Of a stretch of DNA of 64,000 nucleotides, positions 45,675 through 54,546 are shown one piece after another. The translations under genes were made by a program, and so were the position numbers. The notes beneath the pieces were generated by a model. The model saw only the letters and a program-made list of their open reading frames with translations. It made no database searches and was not told the DNA's origin. Within the stretch, counting starts at the first letter, position 1. Each line of letters starts with the position of its first letter. Source of the DNA: Corynebacterium atrinae (GTDB lineage Bacteria > Actinomycetota > Actinomycetes > Mycobacteriales > Mycobacteriaceae); NCBI RefSeq assembly GCF_030408455.1, contig NZ_CP046977.1, forward strand, positions 1,860,001-1,924,000. Direction: 5' to 3'.

Positions 45675-46639
45675 TAGTGCTGCTTCTCCTCATAGGTGTC
45701 ATAAGCGTCGACGATGCGGCCCACCAGCGCGTGGCGGACCACGTCCTGGCTGGTCAGCTCCGAAAAGTGAATGTCCTCCACACCACGCAGGATGTGGCGG
45801 ACCAAGCGCAGCCCGGACTTCTGCCCCGTCGGCAGATCGACCTGGGTGATGTCCCCCGTCACCACCATCCGCGAGCCGAAGCCCAGGCGGGTGAGGAACA
45901 TCTTCATCTGCGCCGGGGTGGTGTTCTGCGCCTCGTCCAAAATAACGAAGGCGTCGTTGAGCGTGCGCCCGCGCATGTACGCCAGCGGCGCCACCTCGAT
46001 CACGCCGGCCTCCATGAGCTTGGGGATCATCTCTGGATCGAGCATGTCCCGCAGCGCATCGTAGAGCGGCCGCAGATACGGGTCGATCTTGTCATTGAGA
46101 GTGCCGGGCAAAAAGCCCAACTTCTCGCCGGCCTCGACCGCGGGGCGCGTGAGAATGATGCGGCTGACCTGCTTCGACTGCAGCGCCTGCACGGCCTTCG
46201 CCACGGCCAGGTACGTCTTGCCGGAGCCCGCAGGCCCGAGGCCGAAAACAATAGTGTTCTCGTCGATCGCATCGACGTAGGTTTTTTGCCCCAACGTCTT
46301 CGGTCTGACCGTCCTGCCCCGTCGACTCACAATGTCGCTGGCCAGGACCTCCGCCACCGACTGCGGCGCCTCGACCGTGACAATCGACACCGCGTGCTTG
46401 ACCGCATCAGCCGAGATGACGTGCCCGCGCCGCGCGATGGACTCCAACTCGTCCAGCACCTTGACGGCGCGCGCAACCTCATGATCGGGGCCTGTCACCC
46501 GCACGACGTGCCCGCGCGCGAAAATGTCGGCATCAATCTGGTTATTGAGCACCCGCAGGTTTTCATCATTGATGCCCAGCACCGTCTGCGCGTACGCGGA
46601 GTCAAGCTCCACCGTGTTCGTGATCACCTGTGTGGCCAT
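45674..46639 (-). CDS. PhoH-family ATPase
   Basis: 321 residues. [18 protein letters not shown] is the Walker A loop, [18 protein letters not shown] is Walker B, and an N-terminal KH-like segment is present. PhoH proteins are RNA-associated ATPases or helicases that pair with YbeY. It lies 10 bases after rsmE and is coupled to ybeY, the conserved order. Confidence 0.94.
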   Translation of the reverse strand: MATQVITNTVELDSAYAQTVLGINDENLRVLNNQIDADIFARGHVVRVTGPDHEVARAVKVLDELESIARRGHVISADAVKHAVSIVTVEAPQSVAEVLASDIVSRRGRTVRPKTLGQKTYVDAIDENTIVFGLGPAGSGKTYLAVAKAVQALQSKQVSRIILTRPAVEAGEKLGFLPGTLNDKIDPYLRPLYDALRDMLDPEMIPKLMEAGVIEVAPLAYMRGRTLNDAFVILDEAQNTTPAQMKMFLTRLGFGSRMVVTGDITQVDLPTGQKSGLRLVRHILRGVEDIHFSELTSQDVVRHALVGRIVDAYDTYEEKQH

Positions 46640-46649
46640 GCGTTGGACT

Positions 46650-47360
46650 CTACCAGCGCGAAGTCAGCACTCCGATGGCAGATAGGGCCACCATCGCCGC
46701 GCTCGCCGTCCGCAATACTTCCGGCCCCAGCTTCACGCTGCGCACACCGGCCTCGTTCAACTGCGCCAACTCTTCCTCGCCGATCCCGCCCTCGGGTCCG
46801 ACGATGAGGAAGATCTCCTCGGCACTGAGATCGACATCGCGCAACGGTGTCGCCGCCTCTTCGTGGAGGACATAGGCGGTCTTCCCGCGCACGAGCTCGG
46901 CCAGCTGCTTGGTGTTCACCGCCGGGTGGATTTCCGGGATCCGCGTGCGCCTCGACTGCTTTGCTGCCGCCAGCGCCGCCGCCTCCCATTTTTGCTGCTT
47001 CTTCTCTGCCCACTTGGCCACGCAGCGCTGTGCCTGCCACGGCACGAACGCATCGGCGCCCGCCTGCGTCGCCAAATCGATCGCCAACTCCGAGCGCTCC
47101 GCCTTGGGCAAGGCCTGCACGATCGTCACCGAAGGTGACGGTTGCTTGTCCGCGCCCACTTCGTCCACCACCCCCACCAACTCCGACTTGCCCGTGGTGG
47201 CGGTGACGGTGACGACGGCGCGGGTACCGCGGCCGTCGATAAGCATGATGCGCTCACCGGGTGCAATCCGCTTGACCGCAACCGCATGCCGGCCCTCCGG
47301 GCCGTCGAGGGTGACCGTGCCCGCGAAGGGGCCGGGGTGGACGAAGACCGGTAGGCTCAT
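46650..47360 (-). CDS. rsmE: 16S rRNA (uracil-1498-N3)-methyltransferase
   Basis: 236 residues of the SPOUT methyltransferase family. The PUA-like N-terminal domain ([27 protein letters not shown]) and the knotted C-terminal domain with [16 protein letters not shown] and [15 protein letters not shown] are clear. It methylates U1498 in the decoding centre. Its start overlaps the dnaJ stop by four bases (ATGA). Confidence 0.93.
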   Translation of the reverse strand: MSLPVFVHPGPFAGTVTLDGPEGRHAVAVKRIAPGERIMLIDGRGTRAVVTVTATTGKSELVGVVDEVGADKQPSPSVTIVQALPKAERSELAIDLATQAGADAFVPWQAQRCVAKWAEKKQQKWEAAALAAAKQSRRTRIPEIHPAVNTKQLAELVRGKTAYVLHEEAATPLRDVDLSAEEIFLIVGPEGGIGEEELAQLNEAGVRSVKLGPEVLRTASAAMVALSAIGVLTSRW

Positions 47361-48481
47361 CGGCGGAACTTGCCCCGCAGGCGTGAGAAGAACGAGCTGT
47401 CCTCGTCGTCGCGCTGCACGTGCGTGGATTCCCCGCGATGGTCGCGGACCTGCTCTAAAAGCTTCCGCGTCTTCTCGTCGAGATCCGTCGGCACCACCAC
47501 GTTGACCTGGGCAATCAGATCACCACGGCCCTCTCGGCGCAGGCGCGGCATGCCTTGGCCGGCCAAGTGAATCTGCTCCAGCGGCTGGGTGCCCTGCGGG
47601 ATCTTGATGGTCAGTTTCTCCCCTTGCAGATCCTCGAGGCTCACCTCAGCGCCCAGGGCCGCGTTGATAGCCGGAACGACGACCGCCACGTGCAGCGAAT
47701 CACCCTCCCGCTCGAAGACCGGGTGCGGGCGCGTGGCCACCTCGACATAGAGATCGCCCGCCGGGCCACCGCCATGCCCGACCTCGCCCTGACCGGCCAT
47801 GCGAATACGCATCCCATTGGCGATACCCGCCGGAATGTTGCACACCAGATCACGGCGCTTCTTCATCCGACCATCGCCGCCACAGCGCGTGCACGGGTCC
47901 TCGATGATCTCTCCGAAACCACTACACACCGGACACGTCCGCGACGTCATGATGTTGCCCAGGAAGGAACGCTGCACCTCTTGTACCTCGCCCTGACCAT
48001 GGCAATTGCCACAGGTCACCGGCTTGGACTTCGACTCCGACCCCGTCCCCTCACAGTGATCACACACCACCGCCGTGTCCACGGTGATGTCCTTCTTCAC
48101 ACCCGCGAACGCCTCCTCCAAGGTGATCGACACCCGCAGCAACGCATCATTGCCCGGCTGCACCCGGCTCCGCGGGCCCCGCGACCCGCCGCCCATGCCG
48201 CCGCCGAAAAAGGCCTCGAAGATATCGCCGAAACCGCCGCCCCCACCGGGCATCCCCCCGGCCTGCTCCATCGGGTCCCCACCCATATCAACAATCCGCC
48301 GCTTTTCCGGATCAGTGAGCACCTCGTGCGCCACCGACGCCTCACGGAACTTCTCCGCCGCCTCCTCAGACGGGTTGATATCCGGGTGGTATTCACGCGC
48401 CAACTTGCGATAAGCCTTCTTGATCTCCGCATCGGAGGCCGACTTCGCTACACCCAGAATTCCGTAATAATCACGAGCCAC
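47357..48481 (-). CDS. dnaJ: Chaperone DnaJ
   Basis: 374 residues. J domain with H32-P-D34, glycine-rich region (about 70–100), four zinc-centre repeats [24 protein letters not shown] and CTRCGGDG, and a C-terminal substrate domain. It stimulates DnaK. In actinobacteria this is the second dnaJ (dnaJ2), placed after hrcA. GTG at 48481 is the start, with AAAGGAAG about 12 bases upstream. No CIRCE element was found in the hrcA–dnaJ gap. Confidence 0.95.
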   Translation of the reverse strand: MARDYYGILGVAKSASDAEIKKAYRKLAREYHPDINPSEEAAEKFREASVAHEVLTDPEKRRIVDMGGDPMEQAGGMPGGGGGFGDIFEAFFGGGMGGGSRGPRSRVQPGNDALLRVSITLEEAFAGVKKDITVDTAVVCDHCEGTGSESKSKPVTCGNCHGQGEVQEVQRSFLGNIMTSRTCPVCSGFGEIIEDPCTRCGGDGRMKKRRDLVCNIPAGIANGMRIRMAGQGEVGHGGGPAGDLYVEVATRPHPVFEREGDSLHVAVVVPAINAALGAEVSLEDLQGEKLTIKIPQGTQPLEQIHLAGQGMPRLRREGRGDLIAQVNVVVPTDLDEKTRKLLEQVRDHRGESTHVQRDDEDSSFFSRLRGKFRR

Positions 48482-48531
48482 GGTTAATTAGACTTCCTTT
48501 ACTCTTCATGTTTGTCAGGGCTATTCGCCCG

Positions 48532-49542
48532 CTATTCGCCTGCGAGGACACGGCTAACATACCGTGCAACGGCTGAGACCTTCGAAATTGTTCCCGAGTA
48601 GTCCATGAATGTGGGCCCGACCACTCCCAATCCGCCCAGCGTGTGGCCTTCCGAGCCATACCCCGTCGCCACAATCGACGCCTCGTGCAGGTCCTCGTCC
48701 TCATTCTCTTCCCCGATGAGGACATGCACACTGCCCAGGTCCGGCACGCTCGCCAGCAACTTCAGCACCGTGACCTGCTCCTCCAGCGCCTCAATAACAC
48801 TGGGCAGGCCCGGCCGCGTCAGGTTTGACGTCCCCGCCAGAATCAGCCGGTCACGCGGCTGCTCCACCAGCGTCTCAATCAACCGCGTCGCCGACTTCAC
48901 CAACGGATGCCGGATATCCTCCGGGGCATCCGCCGCCAACTGCACCAAGCTTGACGACGCCTCCGTCAACGTCTTTGCCTCCAAAGCACCGTTGAGCGCG
49001 TCCCGCAGACGCCTCACGGCATCCGCGTCCACCGCCTCATCGAGCTCCACGTTGCGTTGCTCGACCCGACCCGTGTCCGTGATCAACACCAGCAACAACC
49101 TGACGGGGCTCAGCGCCACCACCTCGCAGTGCTTCACTCGTGACACCTGCAGGTTCGGCAGCTGCACCACCGCAGCCTGCCGCGTCAGCTGGGCCAGCAA
49201 CTGCACCGACCTGCGCAGCACATCCTCCAGGTCGACCCCACCTTCCAAGAAGCTGAGAATCGCCCTGCGTTCCGGTACCGAGAGCGGCTTCACCCCGTGA
49301 ATGAGATCAACAAACTGCCGATACCCCTTCTCCGTAGGAATCCGCCCCGAGCTCGCATGCTGCTGCGCGATGAGCCCCTCCGCCTCGAGCACCGCCATAT
49401 CGTTGCGAATCGTCGCGCTCGACACATTCAACTTATGCCGCTCAAGCAGGGACTTTGACCCCACCGGCTCCTGGGAGGCGATGTAATCAGCCACGATCGC
49501 CTGCAGAACCTCTTGCCGGCGCCTATCTGTTGAACCAGCCAT
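48532..49542 (-). CDS. hrcA: Heat-inducible transcription repressor HrcA
   Basis: 336 residues. An N-terminal winged helix ([41 protein letters not shown]) is followed by the GAF-like and inserted dimerisation parts. HrcA represses chaperone genes through CIRCE operators with GroE as partner. GGGAGG lies before the ATG at 49542; an 11-codon extension precedes that site. It is upstream of dnaJ with a 50-base gap and downstream of a palindromic repeat. Confidence 0.94.
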   Translation of the reverse strand: MAGSTDRRRQEVLQAIVADYIASQEPVGSKSLLERHKLNVSSATIRNDMAVLEAEGLIAQQHASSGRIPTEKGYRQFVDLIHGVKPLSVPERRAILSFLEGGVDLEDVLRRSVQLLAQLTRQAAVVQLPNLQVSRVKHCEVVALSPVRLLLVLITDTGRVEQRNVELDEAVDADAVRRLRDALNGALEAKTLTEASSSLVQLAADAPEDIRHPLVKSATRLIETLVEQPRDRLILAGTSNLTRPGLPSVIEALEEQVTVLKLLASVPDLGSVHVLIGEENEDEDLHEASIVATGYGSEGHTLGGLGVVGPTFMDYSGTISKVSAVARYVSRVLAGE

Positions 49543-49620
49543 CTGGCACTCACCTCCCTTGATTGCTAGAACCACCCTACCGATCCCCGGCTCGGATGTC
49601 CCTGAGATCGTCCGTTGAAA

Positions 49621-49700
49621 GCGGCGTTCGCTAACAACTTCGGGGGTTCGGGCGGGGGTTGAAGCCCAGAGTTGTTAGGAAGTGCGGGTTTTGGGCCCCA
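49621..49700 (-). repeat. Palindromic intergenic repeat, copy 2
   Basis: On the minus strand it opens with CCCAAAACCCGCACTTCC and TAACAACTC, and closes with GAAGTTGTTAGCGAACG, matching copy 1 at 14695–14780. It fills the space between the hemW stop and hrcA start. The loop sequences differ but both are C-rich on the same strand, while the arms agree closely. Confidence 0.8.
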
Positions 49701-49710
49701 ACGGGGCGCG

Positions 49711-50826
49711 TTAGCGCTCCTCGGCGACGAGGATGTCGGTGATGATGCCATCGGCGAGGAGGCGGCCGGCGTCGGTAAGCGCCACCCGATCGCCGACGAG
49801 CCGCAGCAGGCCGCGCTTGACGAAGCCGGAGACGACGGCCTGGCCGGCGGGGGCAATCGAGGCGAGGGGGACGCCTGCGCGGAGGCGAAGGCCGAGCATG
49901 AGGGCTTCGGTGTGCCGGTCGGCGTCGGAAAGCGTTTCGGAGCCGGCGATGGGCAGAGTGCCCTCGGCGAGCATCGCGGCGTAGCGGGCGGGGTGTTTGA
50001 CGTTGAAGAAGCGGCGGTTGCCCAGGTGGGAGTGGGCTCCGGGGCCGGCACCCCACCAGTCGCCGTCTTGCCAGTAGATCTCGTTGTGTCGGCACTCGCC
50101 GCCGGGGAGGGCCCAGTTGGAGACCTCGTACCAGGCGAGGCCGGCGCTTTCGAGGCGGGCGGCGATCATCTCGTAGCGGTCGGCAAAGACGTCGTCGGAG
50201 GGGGCGGGGAGTTCGCCGCGGCGGACTTTGCGGGCCATGGCGGTGCCGTCTTCGACGATGAGGGAGTAGGCGGAGACGTGGTCGACGCCGGTGGAGAGGA
50301 TGGCGTCGAGGGTGCGGGCGACGTCGTCGTCGGTTTCGGTAGGGGTGCCGTAAATCATGTCGAGGTTGACGTGGGCGAAACCTGCGGCGAGGGCTTCCTG
50401 GGCGGCGGCGACGGCACGGCCGGGGGTGTGGGTGCGGTCGAGGACGCGGAGGACGGAGGCGGAGGCGGACTGCATGCCGAGGGAGATGCGGGTGAAACCG
50501 GCATCGAGAAGCCCGGCGAAGAAGGCGGGCGAGGTGGATTCGGGGTTGGATTCGGTGGTGATTTCGGCGTCAGGCGCCAGCGTGAAGTTGTCGCGCACCG
50601 TGTCGAGGACTCGCCCCAGGCCGTCAGCGCCGAGAAGGGAGGGGGTGCCGCCGCCAATGAAGATGGTGTCGACGGGGCGATCGACGACGGTCATCGCTAG
50701 TTCACGGCTGAGGGAGTCGAGGTAGGAGCCGGGCGACATGTCGAGTTCGCCGGGCGTGTAGGTGTTGAAGTCGCAGTAACCGCAGCGGGTGGCGCAGAAG
50801 GGTACGTGGATGTAGAGGCCGAACAT
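49711..50826 (-). CDS. hemW: Radical SAM haem chaperone HemW
   Basis: 371 residues. FGLYIHVPFCATRCGYCDF gives C11, C15 and C18, the CxxxCxxC cluster; the fourth cysteine of true coproporphyrinogen dehydrogenase (HemN, CxxxCxxCxC) is absent, so this is HemW, a haem-binding chaperone. FIGGGTPSLL and SLGMQSASASVLRVLDR are the SAM-binding segments. The frame extends upstream to 51081 inside the preceding gene; the ATG at 50826 overlaps that gene's stop (TAATG). Confidence 0.92.
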   Translation of the reverse strand: MFGLYIHVPFCATRCGYCDFNTYTPGELDMSPGSYLDSLSRELAMTVVDRPVDTIFIGGGTPSLLGADGLGRVLDTVRDNFTLAPDAEITTESNPESTSPAFFAGLLDAGFTRISLGMQSASASVLRVLDRTHTPGRAVAAAQEALAAGFAHVNLDMIYGTPTETDDDVARTLDAILSTGVDHVSAYSLIVEDGTAMARKVRRGELPAPSDDVFADRYEMIAARLESAGLAWYEVSNWALPGGECRHNEIYWQDGDWWGAGPGAHSHLGNRRFFNVKHPARYAAMLAEGTLPIAGSETLSDADRHTEALMLGLRLRAGVPLASIAPAGQAVVSGFVKRGLLRLVGDRVALTDAGRLLADGIITDILVAEER

Positions 50827-51503
50827 TAGGAGGCGGCGTTCCGCGAGGCGCGCTTGGCGGCGACGCGGGCGACGACGGCGTCGATACGCGCACGTTCGAC
50901 GAGGAAGGCCGGAGGGTTCGCGCCGCGCATGGTGCGGGTATACGCGGGGTGTTCCTCGGCGACGCAGCTCAGCCAGGCGTCGACGACGCCGCGCACGAGA
51001 GTGCCTACTCGCCCGTAGAAGTGCGGGAGGCTGACGGCGTTGAGGTCGGTGGCGACGAGGTCGGTCTGGGTGAGGACCCATTCGACTGCATCGTCGAGTC
51101 GCTTGGCGACGTCCGCGGTCCGCCCGTCCAGGGCCTCCGACAGCACTGCGACGGTCACCGGTGTACCGGTGACGGGGTGTGCGGTGGTGAGGGAGAGGGC
51201 GTCGATAAGCTGAGGCTCCGGGAGGCGCACTGCGGTGGCAGCGGAGGCGGAGAGAGTGCCGGCGCGGACGCCGGAGATGAGCGCTTGGCGCAGGCCGAGG
51301 AGTTCGCCGACGATGGTGCGGGAGTCTCGGCGGGCGTCGTCAAGTATTTCGGAGAACTCGGCGAGGCAGTCTTCGACGAGTTCGGCGTCCCAGTCACGGA
51401 TGGCTTCGGCGAGGTGCTCGATGTACTCGGCTACCTCATCGCCAATGTTGTAGATTTCCTGGGTCAGTTCGCGGTGGCGCAGCTCAGCAGCGATCTTGTG
51501 CAT
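50826..51503 (-). CDS. Conserved hypothetical protein
   Basis: 225 residues, largely helical, no signal peptide or membrane segment. No domain is recognised. Segments such as RTIVGELLGLRQALISGVRAGTL and DDAVEWVLTQTDLVATDLN suggest two helical halves. It precedes hemW with a one-base overlap and is the first gene of the leftward series. A copy of the iterated word (51200–51210) lies in it, encoding QLIDAL. Confidence 0.65.
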   Translation of the reverse strand: MHKIAAELRHRELTQEIYNIGDEVAEYIEHLAEAIRDWDAELVEDCLAEFSEILDDARRDSRTIVGELLGLRQALISGVRAGTLSASAATAVRLPEPQLIDALSLTTAHPVTGTPVTVAVLSEALDGRTADVAKRLDDAVEWVLTQTDLVATDLNAVSLPHFYGRVGTLVRGVVDAWLSCVAEEHPAYTRTMRGANPPAFLVERARIDAVVARVAAKRASRNAAS

Positions 51504-51619
51504 CGGCTACCCCTTCAACATCGGTTTCAAGTTCAGGTTGAGAGTTTCCTGGACCGGTGCTGACTTTAGGCCACGAATATGGGCGAGTGTGTGAGACTCG
51601 CCGGGGTATCCTAGGTCGC

Positions 51620-52126
51620 ATGACCAACTCCGCGATGAAGGTGGCTCAAGCGCTCAAAGGTGATTTGTTCACCCGCGAGAACTTTCTGCTCCTCGGTGCT
51701 GCCGCGACGGTGGGGGTTTTGGGGATCTTTGGCGGATTCGCGGCGGCTGAGCCGGAGGTGGAGCGCGCGGAGTTGTCGTCGATCATCGGAGAGCCAGTCG
51801 CGGCCAGCCCGGTCGAAGTGACCGTCCTGGGCGCGGAGGAAGGTGTGCTGCGGGTGCGCGCGTTGAACACGGCGCAGCGTCCTGTCCAGGCGCTGACCTT
51901 GGGAAACATCATTGAGTTCCCTGGGGCGGAGAACTCCACGTATGCCTCGATGACCCGCGCCGATGGCTACCCGGTGCGCACGCTGAACCCGGGAGTTCCC
52001 GTGGATATTGTCATTCCGGTGGCGGGCGAATCCCTCGCCATCAACTCGATGACCTGGCGCCAGTCGCGCCTCGATGGGTCGATGCAGTGGTTCGACCCGA
52101 CTCCCGTCATGGAGGTATCGATGTGA
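51620..52126 (+). CDS. Membrane-anchored protein, first of a three-gene set
   Basis: 168 residues: cytoplasmic start, one membrane helix (NFLLLGAAATVGVLGIFGGFAAA, about 23–45) and an extracytoplasmic β-rich domain with no recognised family. The ATG at 51620 is used; an in-frame extension to 51557 lacks a ribosome binding site. Its stop overlaps the next GTG start by four bases (GTGA). The three genes share the same topology. Confidence 0.72.
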   Translation: MTNSAMKVAQALKGDLFTRENFLLLGAAATVGVLGIFGGFAAAEPEVERAELSSIIGEPVAASPVEVTVLGAEEGVLRVRALNTAQRPVQALTLGNIIEFPGAENSTYASMTRADGYPVRTLNPGVPVDIVIPVAGESLAINSMTWRQSRLDGSMQWFDPTPVMEVSM

Positions 52127-52587
52127 ATGCCATCACCCAGCGCACCGCCCTGGCAATCTTCGTGCTCACCGCCATCTCGCTGGGCACCTGGGTCAATGGC
52201 CTCTTCCCCAGCGAGGTCTTAACCAAGCCCTACGAGTACACCGGTGCGCACGCCCCGACGCTGGGCACGGTCAACATCACGGGCACCCGCACCGCCGACA
52301 ATGTCGATGGGGTGGGCACCCAGGGCACGTACCTATTCGTTGACGCGCAGGTCAGCGACATCCCGGAGGTCGAATCGCTTGACGCGACGCTTATCGACGC
52401 CGCCGGACGCAGCAATGCGTCCATGGGCACCGGCTGCGGGGTCCATCAGCCGGGGCTGCCCGCCCCGTGCACCTTCACCTTCGAGGTCGACCCGGCCCAG
52501 CTCGCCGGCTCCCACCTGCGGGTCCGAAACGCCATGACGGAGATGTCCGGAGCCGTGCTCATCCTGCCACTGGAGGACCTAAAGTGA
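52123..52587 (+). CDS. Membrane-anchored protein, second of the set
   Basis: 154 residues: an N-terminal helix (TALAIFVLTAISLGTWVNGLF) and an extracytoplasmic domain with two cysteines (TGCGVHQPGLPAPCTF) likely joined by a disulphide. GTG start at 52123 overlaps the previous stop, with GGAGG 7 bases upstream. The family is not recognised. Confidence 0.72.
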   Translation: MNAITQRTALAIFVLTAISLGTWVNGLFPSEVLTKPYEYTGAHAPTLGTVNITGTRTADNVDGVGTQGTYLFVDAQVSDIPEVESLDATLIDAAGRSNASMGTGCGVHQPGLPAPCTFTFEVDPAQLAGSHLRVRNAMTEMSGAVLILPLEDLK

Positions 52588-53240
52588 AGATGAACTGGTG
52601 GTACGTAGCGGTTGTCCCGGCGGTGGGATTCGCGTTGGCCGCGTCCTCGTTCCGCATGGTCGATGTGTATCTGCCGACGCAGTATCACCGGGCCCAGAGC
52701 GCTGTGGCCGGAGAGACGCTCAACTTCTCCCAGGTGGCGAAGGTCGAGGGGGAAAGCTACCCCATCGACGCTGCGATCACCGTGAACGGAGTCCATCGCC
52801 TGCGCGACGCCGATGAACCGACGATGGTGGAAGGCACCGCCATCGACGTCATCGCCATCGACCTGGACTGGGAAGCAGCCCCGGACGTTCCGCTCAAGTC
52901 GTGCTCAATGCGCCTGATCACGGAGGAGGGATTTGAGTATGTGTCCTCGCAGCAGGCAACCAGTACTTTTTCCAGCCCCTCCCCCGCCTTGGCGCAGCTT
53001 TACTCCTGCACGCCATCTGATGCGCCCGGACCGGGCTACGGAGTTATCGACGAGGCCTTCGGCCTGTTTGAAGAGGAGGCTCCCCGCCCGGAGTCGTGGA
53101 GCACCACGGTGTACTTCATTGTCCCCGACGGCGCTGAGCCTTCGCGGATGCAGGTGCGGTGGGTAGAGCCGGAGTACGCGGAATTCACCGACCTTAAAGC
53201 GGCCGGTGAAGTGGAGTTGCCGGGGCTATCCTTCGGCTGA
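52584..53240 (+). CDS. Membrane-anchored protein, third of the set
   Basis: 218 residues: an N-terminal helix (WWYVAVVPAVGFALAASSF) and an extracytoplasmic domain with two cysteines (near positions 103 and 142). GTG start at 52584 overlaps the previous stop (GTGA), with GGAGG ahead. Its end overlaps the convergent polytopic membrane gene by 15 bases. The family is not recognised. Confidence 0.72.
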   Translation: MKMNWWYVAVVPAVGFALAASSFRMVDVYLPTQYHRAQSAVAGETLNFSQVAKVEGESYPIDAAITVNGVHRLRDADEPTMVEGTAIDVIAIDLDWEAAPDVPLKSCSMRLITEEGFEYVSSQQATSTFSSPSPALAQLYSCTPSDAPGPGYGVIDEAFGLFEEEAPRPESWSTTVYFIVPDGAEPSRMQVRWVEPEYAEFTDLKAAGEVELPGLSFG

Positions 53241-54539
53241 TTCCTCGGTAAGGGCTAGGTCATCGAGCTCCACCGGGCCCTGGACCGGGGCCTGCGTCGG
53301 TCCCTCTTCCGGTGCGGTAGCTGCCAGCAAACGGTCGATAGCTGGCGCAATGAGCACGATGGCGACCATGAAGTAGACCATTCGGCCCACAATTTCGATG
53401 TAGGGATGGATGGCAGCGGCCTCCGTCATCGGGCGGGGACCAAGCAGCATCCGCCCACCGTAGAGCACGCCCACCTCCGCGGCCTTGGCCATGATGAATA
53501 GCACGCAGAAAGTCACCATCGGTGCCAGACCCGCGGCCGCCACCTTGGTCAGGCCTGACCAAGTGACTTTGAGGGGCCCGATGATGGGTTTGGCGGCGGT
53601 GTCGATGGTCGAACGGGCTTGCATGACCGCGAGCTCGCTGAATTGGCGTGGGCCGTCTTTGGCGTGGGCCCCGCCTTTCTTCTTCTTGGTGGCGCTGGGA
53701 ACGACCAAGGACGTGCCGTAGATCGTCGCCCCGAGCGTGAGCCAGGCGACGGGGATGATGATGACGTCGTCGGCGCGCGCGAGCAACGTAACGATCCAGC
53801 TAAGGATCGCACCGACTGGCCCAGCAAGCTCGAGGCTCCATTCCCGGAGGTTGGTGGCGGTATCGACAACGGGGGCGATGACAGCTCGGCTAGCCAACCA
53901 CTCGCGTCCGTTGGCCACCCAGGTGGTGAGCACCGTGGAAAAGGTGACCATCCACAGCACTTCCAGGTAGGCAGAGAGGCCGGCCCATCCGACTGACTTT
54001 TCTCCTAATGCGAAGACACCGATGAGCTTTCGCACGACGAGGGACACCAACACCAACGAGATGAGAAGCCAGCCGAATTCGAAGTTCACCCGCCCAAAAT
54101 CGGCCGTGAGAAAACGCGACGAGGCTTCCGCCAGCGTGGCGTTGTAGATGTACTCGCGGGTGTCCTCCTTGAGAAGGCCATTGGAGGCATAGACGGTGAG
54201 GAAGGGGATGAGGAGGCCGCCGATGGTGAGCATGCGGCCCTGGACCCCGCCCGCCGGGCTGGCCAGCGCCTTAGAGACATAAGGCAGCGAAGGCTTGACC
54301 AGCCACAGAGCCGAGATGAGAGAAGTCATCACGACGATGGGGGCCAGGGGCACGATTAGCGCGGCGGCGAGCGGCGAATAGTCCGACACAATGACAGCCA
54401 GCCAAATCACTAGCTGACGTAAACCCAAACCCAACGCCATCACCGTGAGCAGTGCCGGCCAGTGGCGGGCGAGGATGAGGAGGGCGTCGATAGGCACGGC
54501 GACGGCTCGTCGCAGTGCTGAACCTACATAGCTGCCCAC
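53226..54539 (-). CDS. Polytopic integral membrane protein beside fadD15
   Basis: 437 residues with about eight to ten hydrophobic helices (for example PIVVMTSLISALWLV, FGWLLISLVLVSLVV, YFMVAIVLIAPAIDRLL) and an acidic C-terminal tail. No transporter family is recognised. GTG at 54539 lies 7 bases after the fadD15 stop, with AAGAGG ahead, so it is probably co-transcribed with the ligase. It faces the three membrane-anchored genes tail to tail. A role in envelope assembly is inference. Confidence 0.75.
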   Translation of the reverse strand: MGSYVGSALRRAVAVPIDALLILARHWPALLTVMALGLGLRQLVIWLAVIVSDYSPLAAALIVPLAPIVVMTSLISALWLVKPSLPYVSKALASPAGGVQGRMLTIGGLLIPFLTVYASNGLLKEDTREYIYNATLAEASSRFLTADFGRVNFEFGWLLISLVLVSLVVRKLIGVFALGEKSVGWAGLSAYLEVLWMVTFSTVLTTWVANGREWLASRAVIAPVVDTATNLREWSLELAGPVGAILSWIVTLLARADDVIIIPVAWLTLGATIYGTSLVVPSATKKKKGGAHAKDGPRQFSELAVMQARSTIDTAAKPIIGPLKVTWSGLTKVAAAGLAPMVTFCVLFIMAKAAEVGVLYGGRMLLGPRPMTEAAAIHPYIEIVGRMVYFMVAIVLIAPAIDRLLAATAPEEGPTQAPVQGPVELDDLALTEESAEG

Positions 54540-54546
54540 CTTTGTC

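Noticed and set aside
48482-49620. CIRCE operator (TTAGCACTC-N9-GAGTGCTAA) upstream of hrcA or dnaJ
   Set aside because: No matching inverted repeat was found in either gap; only isolated fragments such as GCACTCACC occur.
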